DNA from: Moringa oleifera
Taxonomy: Eukaryota; Streptophyta; Magnoliopsida; Brassicales; Moringaceae
Direction of reading: 5' to 3'
Assembly (NCBI GenBank): GCA_021397835.1
Contig: JAJFZO010000659.1
Coordinates: 1,178,501-1,242,500, forward strand
DNA: 64,000 nucleotides
Shown: positions 13,005-23,157 of the stretch, in pieces
How the letters are laid out: each line of letters begins with the position of its first letter
Numbering within the stretch: the first letter of the stretch is position 1
The notes under the pieces: model-generated
The model's database searches: none
What the model was told of the DNA's origin: nothing
Seen by the model: only the letters and a program-made list of their open reading frames with translations
Program-made: the position numbers and the translations under genes

Positions 13005-14078
13005 CAGTTTTTTCGAAAACGATCTGACAGCTTCTGGATAGGAGATAGTTGGATGTGGGATCTGTATATGGAGAGAGTAATAAGAAGGTTCTTGGTTGGA
13101 GATCATATTATGTCAAATTCGATAAGAAAAATAAAAGAACCAGTAAAACTTTGTCATGTCAGGATGTTATAAAGGTATTGGTTAGTAATTTGAGGCTGTT
13201 AATATTGGCTATGGCAGAAGCAACAGAACCTGTATAGTCTTTTTGCAGTAAATATAGGAAATGCAATTTCAACACCGAGATTGCATTCAATGGGTAGTAA
13301 GATCTTTGAATCATCAGGATGTGCATAGTACTTTTAAGAGCAGTATAGAACATTTCTTGTTATATTCATTTTCTGTTGCATCTGGTTGGATTCTCTTTTA
13401 GTAATTGTGACTTTTTTCTCTGAAATTTATTGGGTGCCATTGGCTTTGTTATTTGCTTGATAGCTCATTGAGAAGAACATAGCATTGTTTTGGCTACTCA
13501 CAAGTCTTTGAAATTAGATTTGTTATATAGCTTGTTCTTTTCTCTTTCAACTCTTTTAAGGTAATCAAATCATGTGAAGTTTATTGGTCAGTTAAAAGTC
13601 TATTCATTTTTTCATATTTATATTAATTATTTTTGTATCTGATATTAGATTCAATAAGTGATATGATTTGCAAAAATATAATGCATGTTTATATGTACTT
13701 TTTTTTAGTTTAATATTTAGCTATTAAAATTGGATATATATTATATGATTAGTAAATTATGGTAATGGTAACCCAATTCAAAGCATTAATATTAGATCTT
13801 TTGTAATGTTCACGACTAACTTAGTTATCAATCCTCAGGCTTAAATAGGTTTTGAAATGATTCGATGGCTCTTTTACACTTTGCTCTTCTTACTGATGCC
13901 TACATTCATCACTTAAATTTAAATCAATTTTATAAATATTAACGTTATTAAAGTTAAATTCGATCGACTTGATTATGAAAAAATTATTAATATCTTTTTG
14001 GCAACCAAAAGACTGACTTGATTCAAAGGTACCTCCTTTGGCAGAAGATGCCACTACCCCAGTTTGTAGGGGGTTGTA
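13005..14078 (+). other. 3' untranslated and flanking DNA of the DUF630/632 gene
   Basis: No credible gene is seen. The first few hundred bases are probably 3' untranslated sequence, with AATAAA-like motifs near 13130, and grade into AT-rich intergenic DNA. Two ORFs of 62-82 codons here are random. Confidence 0.5.
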
Positions 14079-14179
14079 TTGACTGTCAGAGCTTTGGTAA
14101 GTGACAGAGACTTGTTTATTTCGTTTTGTTTCATCGTGTTGAAACTTATAATTTCATGTAACTCATTATCGTTTTCCAG

Positions 14180-14480
14180 GTTGCCTAAGCACTCTTCATC
14201 TTACCAAAGGGGGCAAGTGCAAGTGGGAGAGCTGGTGCGCCTCCAAGGGACTAACTCCATCCTCTCCCGATCTCTTGTCGAATCAACCAACGAAGCCTCC
14301 CTTTTTGAGGATAAGGTGAGGACCCTCGAATGCTAGGTAGCGGCTCTGGGTAGTGCATTGGCATCAGCTTCTTAGGAGCTAGCATGCAGCGAAGATTGCT
14401 TAGCCTAAGGTGAAGCTTTTAATCAGAGGTGAAGGTAGCTGAGGAATGCGGCAAAGAGCAGGACAAGGTCTCGGCCTAAG
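14180..14480 (+). pseudogene. Decayed coiled-coil coding fragment, possibly from a retroelement
   Basis: This stretch is clearly richer in G and C than its surroundings. The frame encodes GELVRLQGTNSILSRSLVES, then EASLFEDKVRTLEC, then a stop and a continuation (VAALGSALASAS) with heptad-like spacing. Several in-frame stops follow. It resembles the coiled-coil segments of plant retrotransposon gag-like proteins, but I cannot assign a family. It lies immediately upstream of the copia gag remnant. Confidence 0.35.
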
Positions 14481-14546
14481 TGGAAGGAGAATGCTAACTG
14501 TTTATATGGAAAAATCAAGTATTAGTATTGATCAAAGGTCATAAGA

Positions 14547-14778
14547 TTGAGGGATTCTTGCTGGAACAAAACCTTATCCACCAGCAATAATCCACTTGAT
14601 GGAGAAGAAAAAACAATGGAAGAAGAAAATATAGTATATCATGACTGGATCAAGCAAGATCAACTCTTGACAAGCTGGTTGATATCCATAATATCTTTGG
14701 ACACATTCAGTCAAATGAAGACCTATATTAACGATCAAGCATCGAAAAATTATTTAAAACCCAAATGAGATCCAAATA
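14547..14778 (+). pseudogene. Ty1/copia gag, part 1 (interrupted)
   Basis: The reading frame contains HDWIKQDQLLTSWLISIISL, matching the conserved W..QDQ.L..W....S start of plant copia gag (UBN2/retrotran-gag family). A frameshift follows, and the sequence continues as IEKLFKTQMRSK up to the insertion point of a gypsy element at 14779. The gag N-terminus and the copia 5' LTR were not found upstream. The last five bases (14774-14778, AAATA) are the left target-site duplication of the inserted element. Confidence 0.75.
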
Positions 14779-15120
14779 TGATAGGCTTGATAGGCCTATC
14801 AGTATCTCCTCTTAGGGCTTCCAAGCCCAACCCTAAAGACATGAGCTAGCTCCACTGATCATCCCATATTCCAGCTTTTCTTCAGTTTGTTTTGTGTACG
14901 TAATGTTTTATGTACTTGTGTTTCGTTTTTTTTTTTTTTCAATTATTTTAAGTTCAACATAGCTGAATGGGAGGACACGAACTGTTGAATCTCCTGAAGA
15001 TTCAGTGCCAAACTCTGGAAGTTTTCTTCTGTTTTTTTTTTTTTTCTTAACCAGTGGTTCAAATCTCGCCCAAAGAGAATTCGCTAACATTCTAACTTTG
15101 AGTCTTATTGGGTCCTAACA
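14779..15120 (+). repeat. 5' LTR of the chromodomain gypsy element
   Basis: It begins TGATAGGCTTGATAGGCC and ends GGGTCCTAACA. It aligns throughout with 19421-19805, sharing AGCTTTTCTTCAGTTTGTT, ATTTTAAGTTCAAC and TTCTAACTT blocks. It is slightly shorter than the 3' copy, which carries a small internal insertion. Confidence 0.9.
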
Positions 15121-15138
15121 TTAGTATTAGGCAGAGCT
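15121..15138 (+). other. Degenerate primer binding site (initiator tRNA-Met type)
   Basis: Directly after the LTR, TTAGTATTAGGCAGAGC resembles the common plant site TGGTATCAGAGC with a G-to-A change and a 4-base insertion. Its position two bases after the LTR and 2 bases before the gag ATG is typical. Confidence 0.65.
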
Positions 15139-15139
15139 T

Positions 15140-16050
15140 ATGGCAACAAATAAGGAACAAATTGATGAACTTGAGGAAGGAGTAGGAGGAGTTCAAGACA
15201 ATCTTCAAAAGATGGATATCGAGATTGCAAACAATTTCCAACGCTTGGAAGATTAGTCTCTCAAAGCTATCCGATGTGATTTTGGCTAGAAGGGAATCTT
15301 CTACTCATATCTTTCACAGTTGTGAAAGAGCGAGCAGGAGAAGTCGTGAGAGTAGCGAGACCAACCGACCCTTCTCTTCCAAGATTGCGAAGTTAGAATT
15401 TCCAAGATTCTTTTTCGTGATTACCCTTTAGAGTGGCTCAACCGTGTGACTCAATTTTTTGAATTCCAATAAACTGCAGCTAATCAAAAGGTCCAATTAG
15501 CTTCAGTCCATTTGGAAGGGGAAGCAAATCAGTTGTGGCAATGGCTTTGGAAGATGTTTGACGAGGAATGGAGGATCATTACCTGGGAGATATTTGAGGA
15601 TCAAATTCGAGTGCGTTTCGGAGAGCTTGAGTTCGAGGACTTCAGTGGAGCATTATCACGAGTAAGACAAATTGGGATTTTGCATGATTACCAAAAGGAA
15701 TTTGAAAGACTGGGAAATCAGGTTCGAGGTTGGACATCTAAAGCTTTGGTAGGGACTTTCATCGAGGCCTTGAAATTCGAAATAGATGATGGTATTCGAG
15801 TGTTTAAGCCACAAATAGCAAAGGAGGTAATTAATCTTGCTAAGATGCGGAGTCACCAATCAGCACGACAGAGTCATTCAACCAAGCCCTGCTACTTTTA
15901 ATCAGAGCAATCCATCAACTCCCAATGCAACCGTAAAACGGATGTCATGGGAAGTAATGCGAAGGAGAAGGGCTTGGCGATTGTGTTTCAATTGCAACGA
16001 GTTCACATCTGGGCATAAATGTCAGGTAACCCCCAACTTCTTTTGCTGAA
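15140..16050 (+). pseudogene. gag of the chromodomain gypsy element (capsid and zinc knuckle)
   Basis: The ATG at 15140 starts MATNKEQIDELEEGV, followed by stops and frameshifts. The longest intact stretch (15512-15901) contains the retrotransposon gag motif: EGEANQLWQWLWK, ITWEIFEDQIRVRFG, LHDYQKEFERLGNQV and ALVGTFIEAL. A zinc-knuckle segment follows in another frame at about 15970-16027 (LCFNCNEFTSGHKCQ). At least four stops or shifts separate these parts, so no functional capsid is made. Confidence 0.9.
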
Positions 16051-16129
16051 AAGTTGCAAAAGGATGAACTTGACATTAGTAAAGAAAGTTTAAGCATAGT
16101 AGGAGAGCAACTGAATCTAATTTAGGAGT

Positions 16130-17990
16130 CACACAAAAATGAGGAACTTGAGATTACTGCACATGGTTTATCTATGTGGGGTGTACCTACAACCATGCAG
16201 ATTAAGGCTGCCATAGATACACGAGATAATTGCACTGATAGATAGTTGTTCACTTGCAATTTTATATGTGAGCGATTAACTGGTGAGTTGGGGCTACTAA
16301 TTAGACCAGCTATAACCTTCACTCTTCGAGTGGGTAGTGGAAAGTGACTGACTTGCCAGGGAAAAATATGAAAATATCTCCGTGGAGTTGCAAGGCAATC
16401 TTCTTGAACTCAAATTTTTTTCATTGGGGTTGATGGGATTAGATATGGTGCTGGGGGTGCAGTGGTTAGAGACCCCTTGGATCATTCATTTGTGATTGAA
16501 AAAATTCAACAATGGGATTCCTTTACCAACAACAGCCTACCAAACTTCAAGGTGTGTTTATGCAACCTATACAAGACATGTCAGTGCATGACTTAAGGAA
16601 TATCATCAGAAGCAAGCTATATTTGCTTTGATTTCCAAGTCAGATGAAGGGCAGTCGGAAGTTATCAAAGAATGAAGACTGTTCTAGAACTAAATCCTAA
16701 TGTAGTTGAGGAACCAACCACACTCCTATCTTTAAGATCAGTGGAGCATATTATTCCATATAGAGAGGGAACTGAAGCCCCTACTGTGAGGCCATATTAA
16801 TATGCATATTTTTAGAGGTCCAAAATTAAACAATAGATTCAAGAAATGCTAAAATCAAGTATAATTCGACCTAGCATTGGCCCATTTTCTTCACCAGTAC
16901 TACTTGTAAAGGAAAAAGATAAAACTTGGCGTTTTGCACCAGCTATAGCGCTTTGAATGCTGCAACTATTAAAGACAGATTCCTTATTCGGCGTTGAATG
17001 ATATGTTGGATAAGCTTTATGGAGCAGCTTACTTCACTTAACTGGACAAGAATAAGCAGCCAAGATATTCCTCAAATGGCTTTCCGGACTCACAATGACC
17101 ATTACCAATGTCTGGTCATACCCTTTGGCCTTATCAACCTTTCAAGCTATCATGAATTATATATTTCAATCACATCTGCGAATGTTCATTTTAGTTTTTT
17201 TTTTTTTTAATGATGTATTAGTCCATAGCTCCTCATGACAATTACAACTTCAACATGTGCAAACTGGTTTGAAAACTCTTTGCCAGCATCAGTTTTATGT
17301 AAAGGCCCCTAAGTGTGACTCTTTGCTAAAGAAGAATTAGAATATTTGGGCCACATTATCATTAATAAAGGGAAAGTAAAGGTAACATTGGCTTGGCCGA
17401 GACCTATTACCAATATAAAATTAGGGGGCTTCCTCAGATTGGTGAGCTATTATAGGAAGTTTGTCCAAGGTTATGACATGATAGCTCGACCACTCGCTAA
17501 CTTGCTTAGAAAGGGAATTTTAGGTAGAGTGAAGAGGTTGAAGTTGCCTTCATCATTTTGAAACATGCAATGACAATTACTCTTACATTGGCCATGTCAA
17601 ATTTCAAAGTGTCATTTACAATAGAAACAGATGCCTTTGGTGGCGGTATAGGGCTAGTTCTTAGTCAATATGGGATGCCAATTGCAGAGATGAGTAAAAC
17701 TCTTGCCATCACTAAGCAAACTTGGTCCACAAAAGAGATGTTGGCAGTTGTTGAAGCCATCAGATTATGCGACCTTACCTTCTTGGCCATAGATTTTGTT
17801 TCTTGACAGATTAAAGGAGTCTTAAATTCTTCCTTGAGCATCGAGTGGCAACATCGAAACAACAAAAATGGCTAGCCAAACTATTAGGATATGACTATTA
17901 TATCATTTACCACCGTGATCAAGAAAATTTAACAGCAGATACACTTTCTTACTGAGTTGATAGCCTAACTTTGCAAGGCATTTATTCATT
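16130..17990 (+). pseudogene. Protease, reverse transcriptase and RNase H of the chromodomain gypsy element
   Basis: Near 16210-16260 one frame reads IALIDSCSLAILYVS, a retropepsin site where the usual DSG is DSC. Reverse transcriptase segments include [20 protein letters not shown] (about 16860-16920) and a catalytic box decayed to FFND near 17200, behind a T-rich tract. The connection domain reads GGFLRLVSYYRKFVQGYD (about 17420-17480). RNase H reads FTIETDAFGGGIGLVLSQYG (about 17600-17670) and STKEMLAVVEAI, ending with ENLTADTLS near 17940. Stops interrupt every domain. Confidence 0.88.
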
Positions 17991-18029
17991 CTAGCTCAAC
18001 ATATGAGGTGACATTAGAAAAGCCAATTC

Positions 18030-19375
18030 GTTGGAGCCTTATACACTAAAACTGACCAAAAAGGCTTAGAGATTCCAACAAGGTCTTTTAAGTTAAGGGA
18101 TGTATTACTTCTTCTACAATGGAAAGGTGGTGGTGCCAATTGGCTCAACCATATGCAACAAGCTGCTCTATAAGATGCAAAACTCAAAGGTAGAGGGTCA
18201 TTTAGGCGTCCTTCACATATACAAGCATTTCTGCTAGTAGTTTTACTAGGAAAATATATGTGCACTAGGCGGTGCATGACTATGTGCAACACTGTGATGT
18301 TTGTTAACAAGTAAAAATAGAAATGGCGTACCTATTGAATTATTACAGCCACTTCTAATTCCATCTCAAGTATGAGACGAGATCACTCTAGATTTCATTA
18401 AAGGACTTCCATGATCCCATGGTTCTGACATTATATTGGTCTTTGTTGATTGCCAAAGCAAATATACATTTTAACAAAGATCATGGCAAAAATATTTATT
18501 GAAAGAGTCATCAAAAAATTATGCGGTATACCTCATGCAATTGTAAGTGATCAAGACCCAATTTCCATTAGCAAATTTTAGCAAGAATTCTTTAAACTTT
18601 CAGGCTCTGAACTAAACCTTAACTCTACATCCCATCCTTAAATCAATGGTCAAACTGAGGTAGTCAATCAATGTATGGAGTAATATCTTCATTGCTTATT
18701 CATCAATGGTCGAGGCTATGGAGCAAGTTCGTTGCTTGGACTAAGTTTTGGTATAATACCACTTACCATGCTTCAACCAAATTGACACCCTTCTAAGATT
18801 TGCATGGCCGATTACCCTATTGATTACAACATTTGCCAACCATTCTTCAACAATGCATAAGGTTGAGCAGGCCTCATAGACGAGAGATGAGTTACTGTAG
18901 CAACTAAAACAAAATCTATAGCACTTCATTAATAAAATGAAGCAATATGCAAACAACCATAAGATAGATTTGGAATTTACTGTTGGAAACCAAGTCCTTT
19001 TGAAGCTCCATCATTAAAAACAACAATTTGTCTTCAAATGAGTGCATCAAAAACTAGTTAGTAGGCAATGTGGATCATTTATTGTACTTGCAAAGATAAA
19101 AGTAACATATAAGTTACAATTACTTGAATCTGCCAAGAGACATCCTATGTCCCACATTTCTCTCTTGGTACCTTAATAGGAATACATCCTTATGATTAGC
19201 AAGCATTGCATCCACTTTTTTATGAGGGAATAGTTGAAATTGAGCCTCTATAAATCTTGGATGTCTGTTGGGTAAAGAGAGGTAATGTGTTCCATGAAAA
19301 ATGCTTAGTTTTATGGAAATAACTACCTAAATTATATGCTACTTGGGAACTTAAAGATCTTCTACTATGACATTT
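18030..19375 (+). pseudogene. Integrase with C-terminal chromodomain-like tail
   Basis: The order is a zinc-binding remnant (EGHLGVLHIYKHF near 18200), then PLLIPSQV followed by LDFIKGLP and SHGSDIILVFVDCQSKYTF (about 18350-18470) of the catalytic core. The core C-terminal half is at about 18530-18960. The tail reads ILDVCWVKRGNVFHEKCLVL and ATWELKDLL (about 19250-19370), the hallmark of plant chromoviruses. It is broken by many stops. Confidence 0.88.
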
Positions 19376-19420
19376 TCTGACATTGGTGCTTGAGAAATAA
19401 TCCTATTCAAGGAGGATCAT

Positions 19421-19805
19421 TAATAGGCTTGATAGGCCTACTAGATGCTCCTCTCGAGCCTCCAAGCCTAATCCTAAATGCATGGGCCAGCTTTACCAAT
19501 TAACACATGTTTTAGCTTTTCTTCAGTTTGTTATATCTATGTAATATTTTATGCATGTTTTATTTTTTATATTTCACTTATTTTTTCCTTTAAGTTATTT
19601 TAAGTTTAACTATCATAGTTGAATATGGGGAGAGGGATGGTCTAATCTCATAAAGATTCAGTTCCAAATTTTACCATTAGGAAGTATAAATTACATGAAT
19701 TGAAAGAAAAAAGGGATTGAAATTTTTTTTTTCAAACCTAATCATTCAATTCTCACTTGAGGAGAATTCACTAATATTCTAACTTGACTCTAATTAGGAC
19801 CTACA
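19421..19805 (+). repeat. 3' LTR of the chromodomain gypsy element
   Basis: It begins TAATAGGCTTGATAGGCC after the purine-rich AAGGAGGATCA and ends in CTACA. It aligns with 14779-15120, with an A-rich insertion near 19680-19715. It is followed at once by the AAATA target duplication. Confidence 0.9.
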
Positions 19806-19810
19806 AAATA

Positions 19811-19926
19811 TATACAACTAAAACTTATATTCTACTTTACAAAGGAAGGTTTAACATCAGTTACAACATATTATAATCAACTTAAGAGCATAGTTAATGG
19901 CTTAGCCATAACAGGTAACATAGTAT
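19811..19926 (+). pseudogene. Ty1/copia gag, part 2 (116-bp island between two insertions)
   Basis: One frame is open throughout: IQLKLIFYFTKEGLTSV, then TTYYNQLKSIVNGLAITGN. These match the mid-gag K..L..L.KG...V..Y...LK.IVD.LA..G pattern of plant copia elements. It continues the frame of 14547-14778 directly after the chromodomain element, and is continued at 40525 after the next insertion. The last five bases, AGTAT (19922-19926), are the left target duplication of the 20.6-kb element. Confidence 0.88.
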
Positions 19927-20148
19927 TATCGATACCCAAATTTTGCCTTAAATGACAAATCTAGAGTAAAAGTGCTATTATTGCCCTATAGCTAGTATTT
20001 TCTATCACTCTAGGAAAAGGTACGTAAAAAGGGCCTGACAATCGAAAAAATGGATTTTTTTTAAGAGAAACTCGATGAACTTGGATGAGTTATATCTGTG
20101 GTCCTCTTGAATTGCCACTAAAGTACTTTTCCTTCAATAGCATTTTTT

Positions 20149-20320
20149 AAGGTCAAGAATTAACTCAAGGTCAAGAGTTAATCCAAGGTCAAGAGTTAAC
20201 TCAAGGTCCAGGAGCTAATCTAAGGTTGAAAGTTAACTTAAGGTCGGGAGCTAATCCAAGGTCAGTGGCTAAAGGTTAAGGGTTAATCCAAGGTCGAGAG
20301 TTAACTCAAGGTTAGGAATT
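20149..20320 (+). repeat. 18-bp minisatellite in the 5' LTR
   Basis: About nine degenerate units of the form CTCAAGGTCAAGAGTTAA follow head to tail, with alternating GAGTTAA and GAGCTAA ends. The equivalent array is present in the 3' LTR. Confidence 0.9.
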
Positions 20321-20332
20321 TACCTAGATTAA

Positions 20333-20905
20333 GGAACACTTGGAAGACCTACTATAACTTTCACATTTAAGATTCAATTAAAGTTATTCAAGTGGAGTTC
20401 GAAACCTAAAGCAAAACACTACAAATGCTGCGTTGGGGTTGAGTGAAGATTCTATAAACTTGAAAGGTTTACCTTGATCCTAATTTATATAACATTCAGA
20501 TGCTCTACTACAATATTTTAATAGAGGAACACTGATACGATCTATCATAACTTTCACATTAAGATCCAACTGAAATGATTTAAATGGTGTTAGAAAGCTA
20601 AGGAAAAGGATCACAAATTTTATGTTGGGTCGATGAAGATTCTGTAAACTTGAAGGGTCTATCTTGATCTGATGCTACATAACATTCAAACTCTCTATTG
20701 TAGTATTTTCACCAAGAAACACCTAAAATATTTGTCATAACTTCCACATCTGAAATCAAATTGATGCGATTCAAGTGGCATTAGAAAGATAGTATAAAGG
20801 GTTATAAATGTTATATTGAGGCCAAATGGAGATTATGAATACATCAAGGTTTTACCATTGTCCGAATATGCATGATGCTGAGATAGAACGACTAGTGAAC
20901 CTACT
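20333..20905 (+). repeat. ~190-bp tandem array, three units, in the 5' LTR
   Basis: Units start at 20333, 20526 and 20716. Each begins with GGAACAC-like sequence, then ATAACTTTCACAT, GATCCAATTGAAGTGATTCAA-like and ACCTTGATC blocks. A partial unit follows at about 20920. The matching array in the 3' LTR has four full units. Confidence 0.9.
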
Positions 20906-22581
20906 GTAGTAATTTCAGCGAAACTTCTTTTTCTAAAATCTGACAAATGGTGATTCAAATGGTGTTACAAAGACAAGAGATAAGACTATGACTTTTTTTT
21001 GTTAAAAGAGAGAGTAAATTCAAAACATATTGGCAAGCAAAAGCAACTGACATGTCATGTCGTCATTAAAAGGCACTATTGCTAATAAGGCAGTGCTCTA
21101 CTTTTGAAAAAACGAAGACTAATGACATGGTAGGCGTCAGCAGCAGAGCCACTGATATGACACATCTCATTGGGTAAGCTAACATCGTTAGACAAGCTGA
21201 TGAGTTGACATTATTAGGCAAGTTGATGTAGCATGATGTTTAGCATACGCACTAGCGTTCTCTACAACACAATGACGCTTAATTCTCCACCAAATTGATT
21301 AAAAATTTAAATCAAAAATTGCACAGAGGAGAATAAGATGATGAAGTGTACTGTATACTCCTCAAATTACAAAGATTAAGTAAAAACTTTAAAGAATTAG
21401 ATAATGCTTGAGCTACCTAGATGAAGATTAAAGGAAGTAAAGGTGGTTTCCCACTCAGATAAGGCCAATGAGTGTGGAAATGAAGTCAAAATCAATGAAA
21501 ATAGCACGAACGAGTCTTAAGTAGCTTCACACAATAAGGCAAGGTGTGCTGAGCCTGAAGGTAGATGTTGCTTGGGCATACTGCACTTCGCTAAGCTGCC
21601 TGCCATTTGTTGCTAACCTGCCATTAAAATCCTACGAATACCTACTAGAGCTTGTTATTGTGAAAAATAAACATTCACATTCATGAATACATTCAAGTAG
21701 ATTTCAAATTCATAGATGCACATAAGTCTAAGAAACCACACACAAAGTTCTCTTAGGAAAAAAAAATTATCTTTGTAATTCTTTCAGTTTTTATTAGAGT
21801 TTTCGATGCTTTTAAAGAAAATTTTCATTGAAATCTTATATCTATTCATATAAAAGAATGAAAGAATACTAGAAAAAGTATGGAGGACTGTAAGAGGTAT
21901 TTAAGCAAATCCCTTAAACTTATTTACTGTAGCACATTTGTTTTATTGAATAAAATTGCTTGAGTTGAGTTAATTATGATTAGATTTTTGTTAAGTTATA
22001 TGTTTTGATCTATTTAATGTTCTAGCATATAGCTAAATCATGTTATAGAAATAGAAAATATTTTTATATTAGAATTTTTTTATAAAAATATATTTTATTT
22101 TGTGACAAAAAATATTACATATATGATTTCTAACCCTTATTTAGAGAAAAAAAAATAGATGTAAGAAAGTGTAAATCGTTCTCTTCTCCTTAAAAAATAT
22201 TTTGATACATCGAGATAGAGTAAGTATGAAGACCTGAGTACTTTGATCAAAATACTTAAAATTAATTTGCAGGAAAAGAAATTAAAATGGTAATAGTTAT
22301 TAGGCATTTTAAGGTGTAATCCTTTTCCAAGCGCAACTGACTCCTGGACTCGAAATCTTAACTTGTTTTTAATATATTAGCTTTACTTTAAGATGACAAC
22401 CATCACATCTAAAAAGATTGGTGGTGATCCAAGCTTTTTCTCATTCTACGAGTTTTCTCAATCAAGCTCCAATCATGGTTGGCTTTATTTATCAAAGCCA
22501 AAAAGAATTTTTTAAAAGAAAAATAATTTTCTCATAATAAGGAAAGCCTTTCACTTGGGAAAAAAATCTTGTTGTGACAGC

Positions 22582-22600
22582 TGACGACTCCACTAGGATA
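22582..22600 (+). other. Primer binding site of the composite element
   Basis: Two bases after the LTR, TGACGACTCCACTAGGATA matches the site beginning TGGCGACTCC that many plant Tat-type elements use. The same motif, diverged, follows two other LTRs in this window (51040 on + and 54898 on -). The tRNA species was not checked. Confidence 0.8.
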
Positions 22601-23157
22601 ATAAGAGTCAGGCCAAAATTTTGATTTCTTTCATGGTTTATATTTATACTTTATTGCCTTAATTTCTTGCTTGCTATGTTCCATTTGTTTTAATAATTGC
22701 TCATAGCATAGTACACATCGTAAAGCATAACATATGCTCTAAACCTGAGCTTCATCCTTTGACAGAAATATGTGTAGCTACGCTTCTAATAGGAACATCT
22801 CCTCCATAAAGTTGGTGAAATATTTCATTCAGATTGAACCTAAAGCATATTGATCTCGATTGTTATTCGCCGTCGTGATAATAATTTTGTCTTAGAAAAC
22901 CATCATTAGTTTGATGAGGGGAATCTGGGAACCTTTAAAAGTCGATCTTCCCTTGCATAACCAATGCATGTGTTTGACCCAATGTAGATCCATGCTTAGG
23001 GTTAGAGATTGTAAACCTAACTAGGATACATCTCAAATATACTTGGTATATTGCTATATTGCTTATCATATAACATGAAATAAATTAAAACATATATTTC
23101 AAAAGCTTGATCATCAAAAGAATATAACATTCATTCAAAAGTTATATCATAAAATAA
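22601..23157 (+). other. Untranslated leader of the composite element
   Basis: This gene-free 5' leader lies between the primer binding site and the first gag-like ATG. It contains a block (about 22900-22990) that resembles the leaders of the Tat-type elements at 51.4 and 54.4 kb. Confidence 0.6.

Larger units (their letters stand above)
14779..19805 (+). mobile_element. Chromodomain-type Ty3/gypsy element, complete with LTRs but decayed
   Basis: Two LTRs (14779-15120 and 19421-19805) flank gag, protease, reverse transcriptase, RNase H, integrase and a C-terminal chromodomain-like segment, in that order. The 5-bp target duplication AAATA lies at 14774-14778 and 19806-19810. The left LTR begins TG and ends CA; the right one begins TA by mutation. 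Many stops and frameshifts make it non-autonomous. It is inserted into the gag of a copia element: removing it and one AAATA restores the copia frame. Confidence 0.93.
19927..22579 (+). repeat. 5' LTR (2653 bp) of the composite element
   Basis: It aligns along its length with 37679-40519. Order: an A/T-rich start, an 18-bp minisatellite (20149-20320), three ~190-bp tandem units (20333 to about 20905), a block with repeated 'TGACATG' and 'GATGAG' segments near 21100-21250, a putative promoter and transcription start region near 21640, then U5 ending GTTGTGACA. Confidence 0.92.

Noticed and set aside
20149..20320. CRISPR-like appearance of the 18-bp array
   Set aside because: Units are head to tail without unique spacers, degenerate, and inside a plant LTR.
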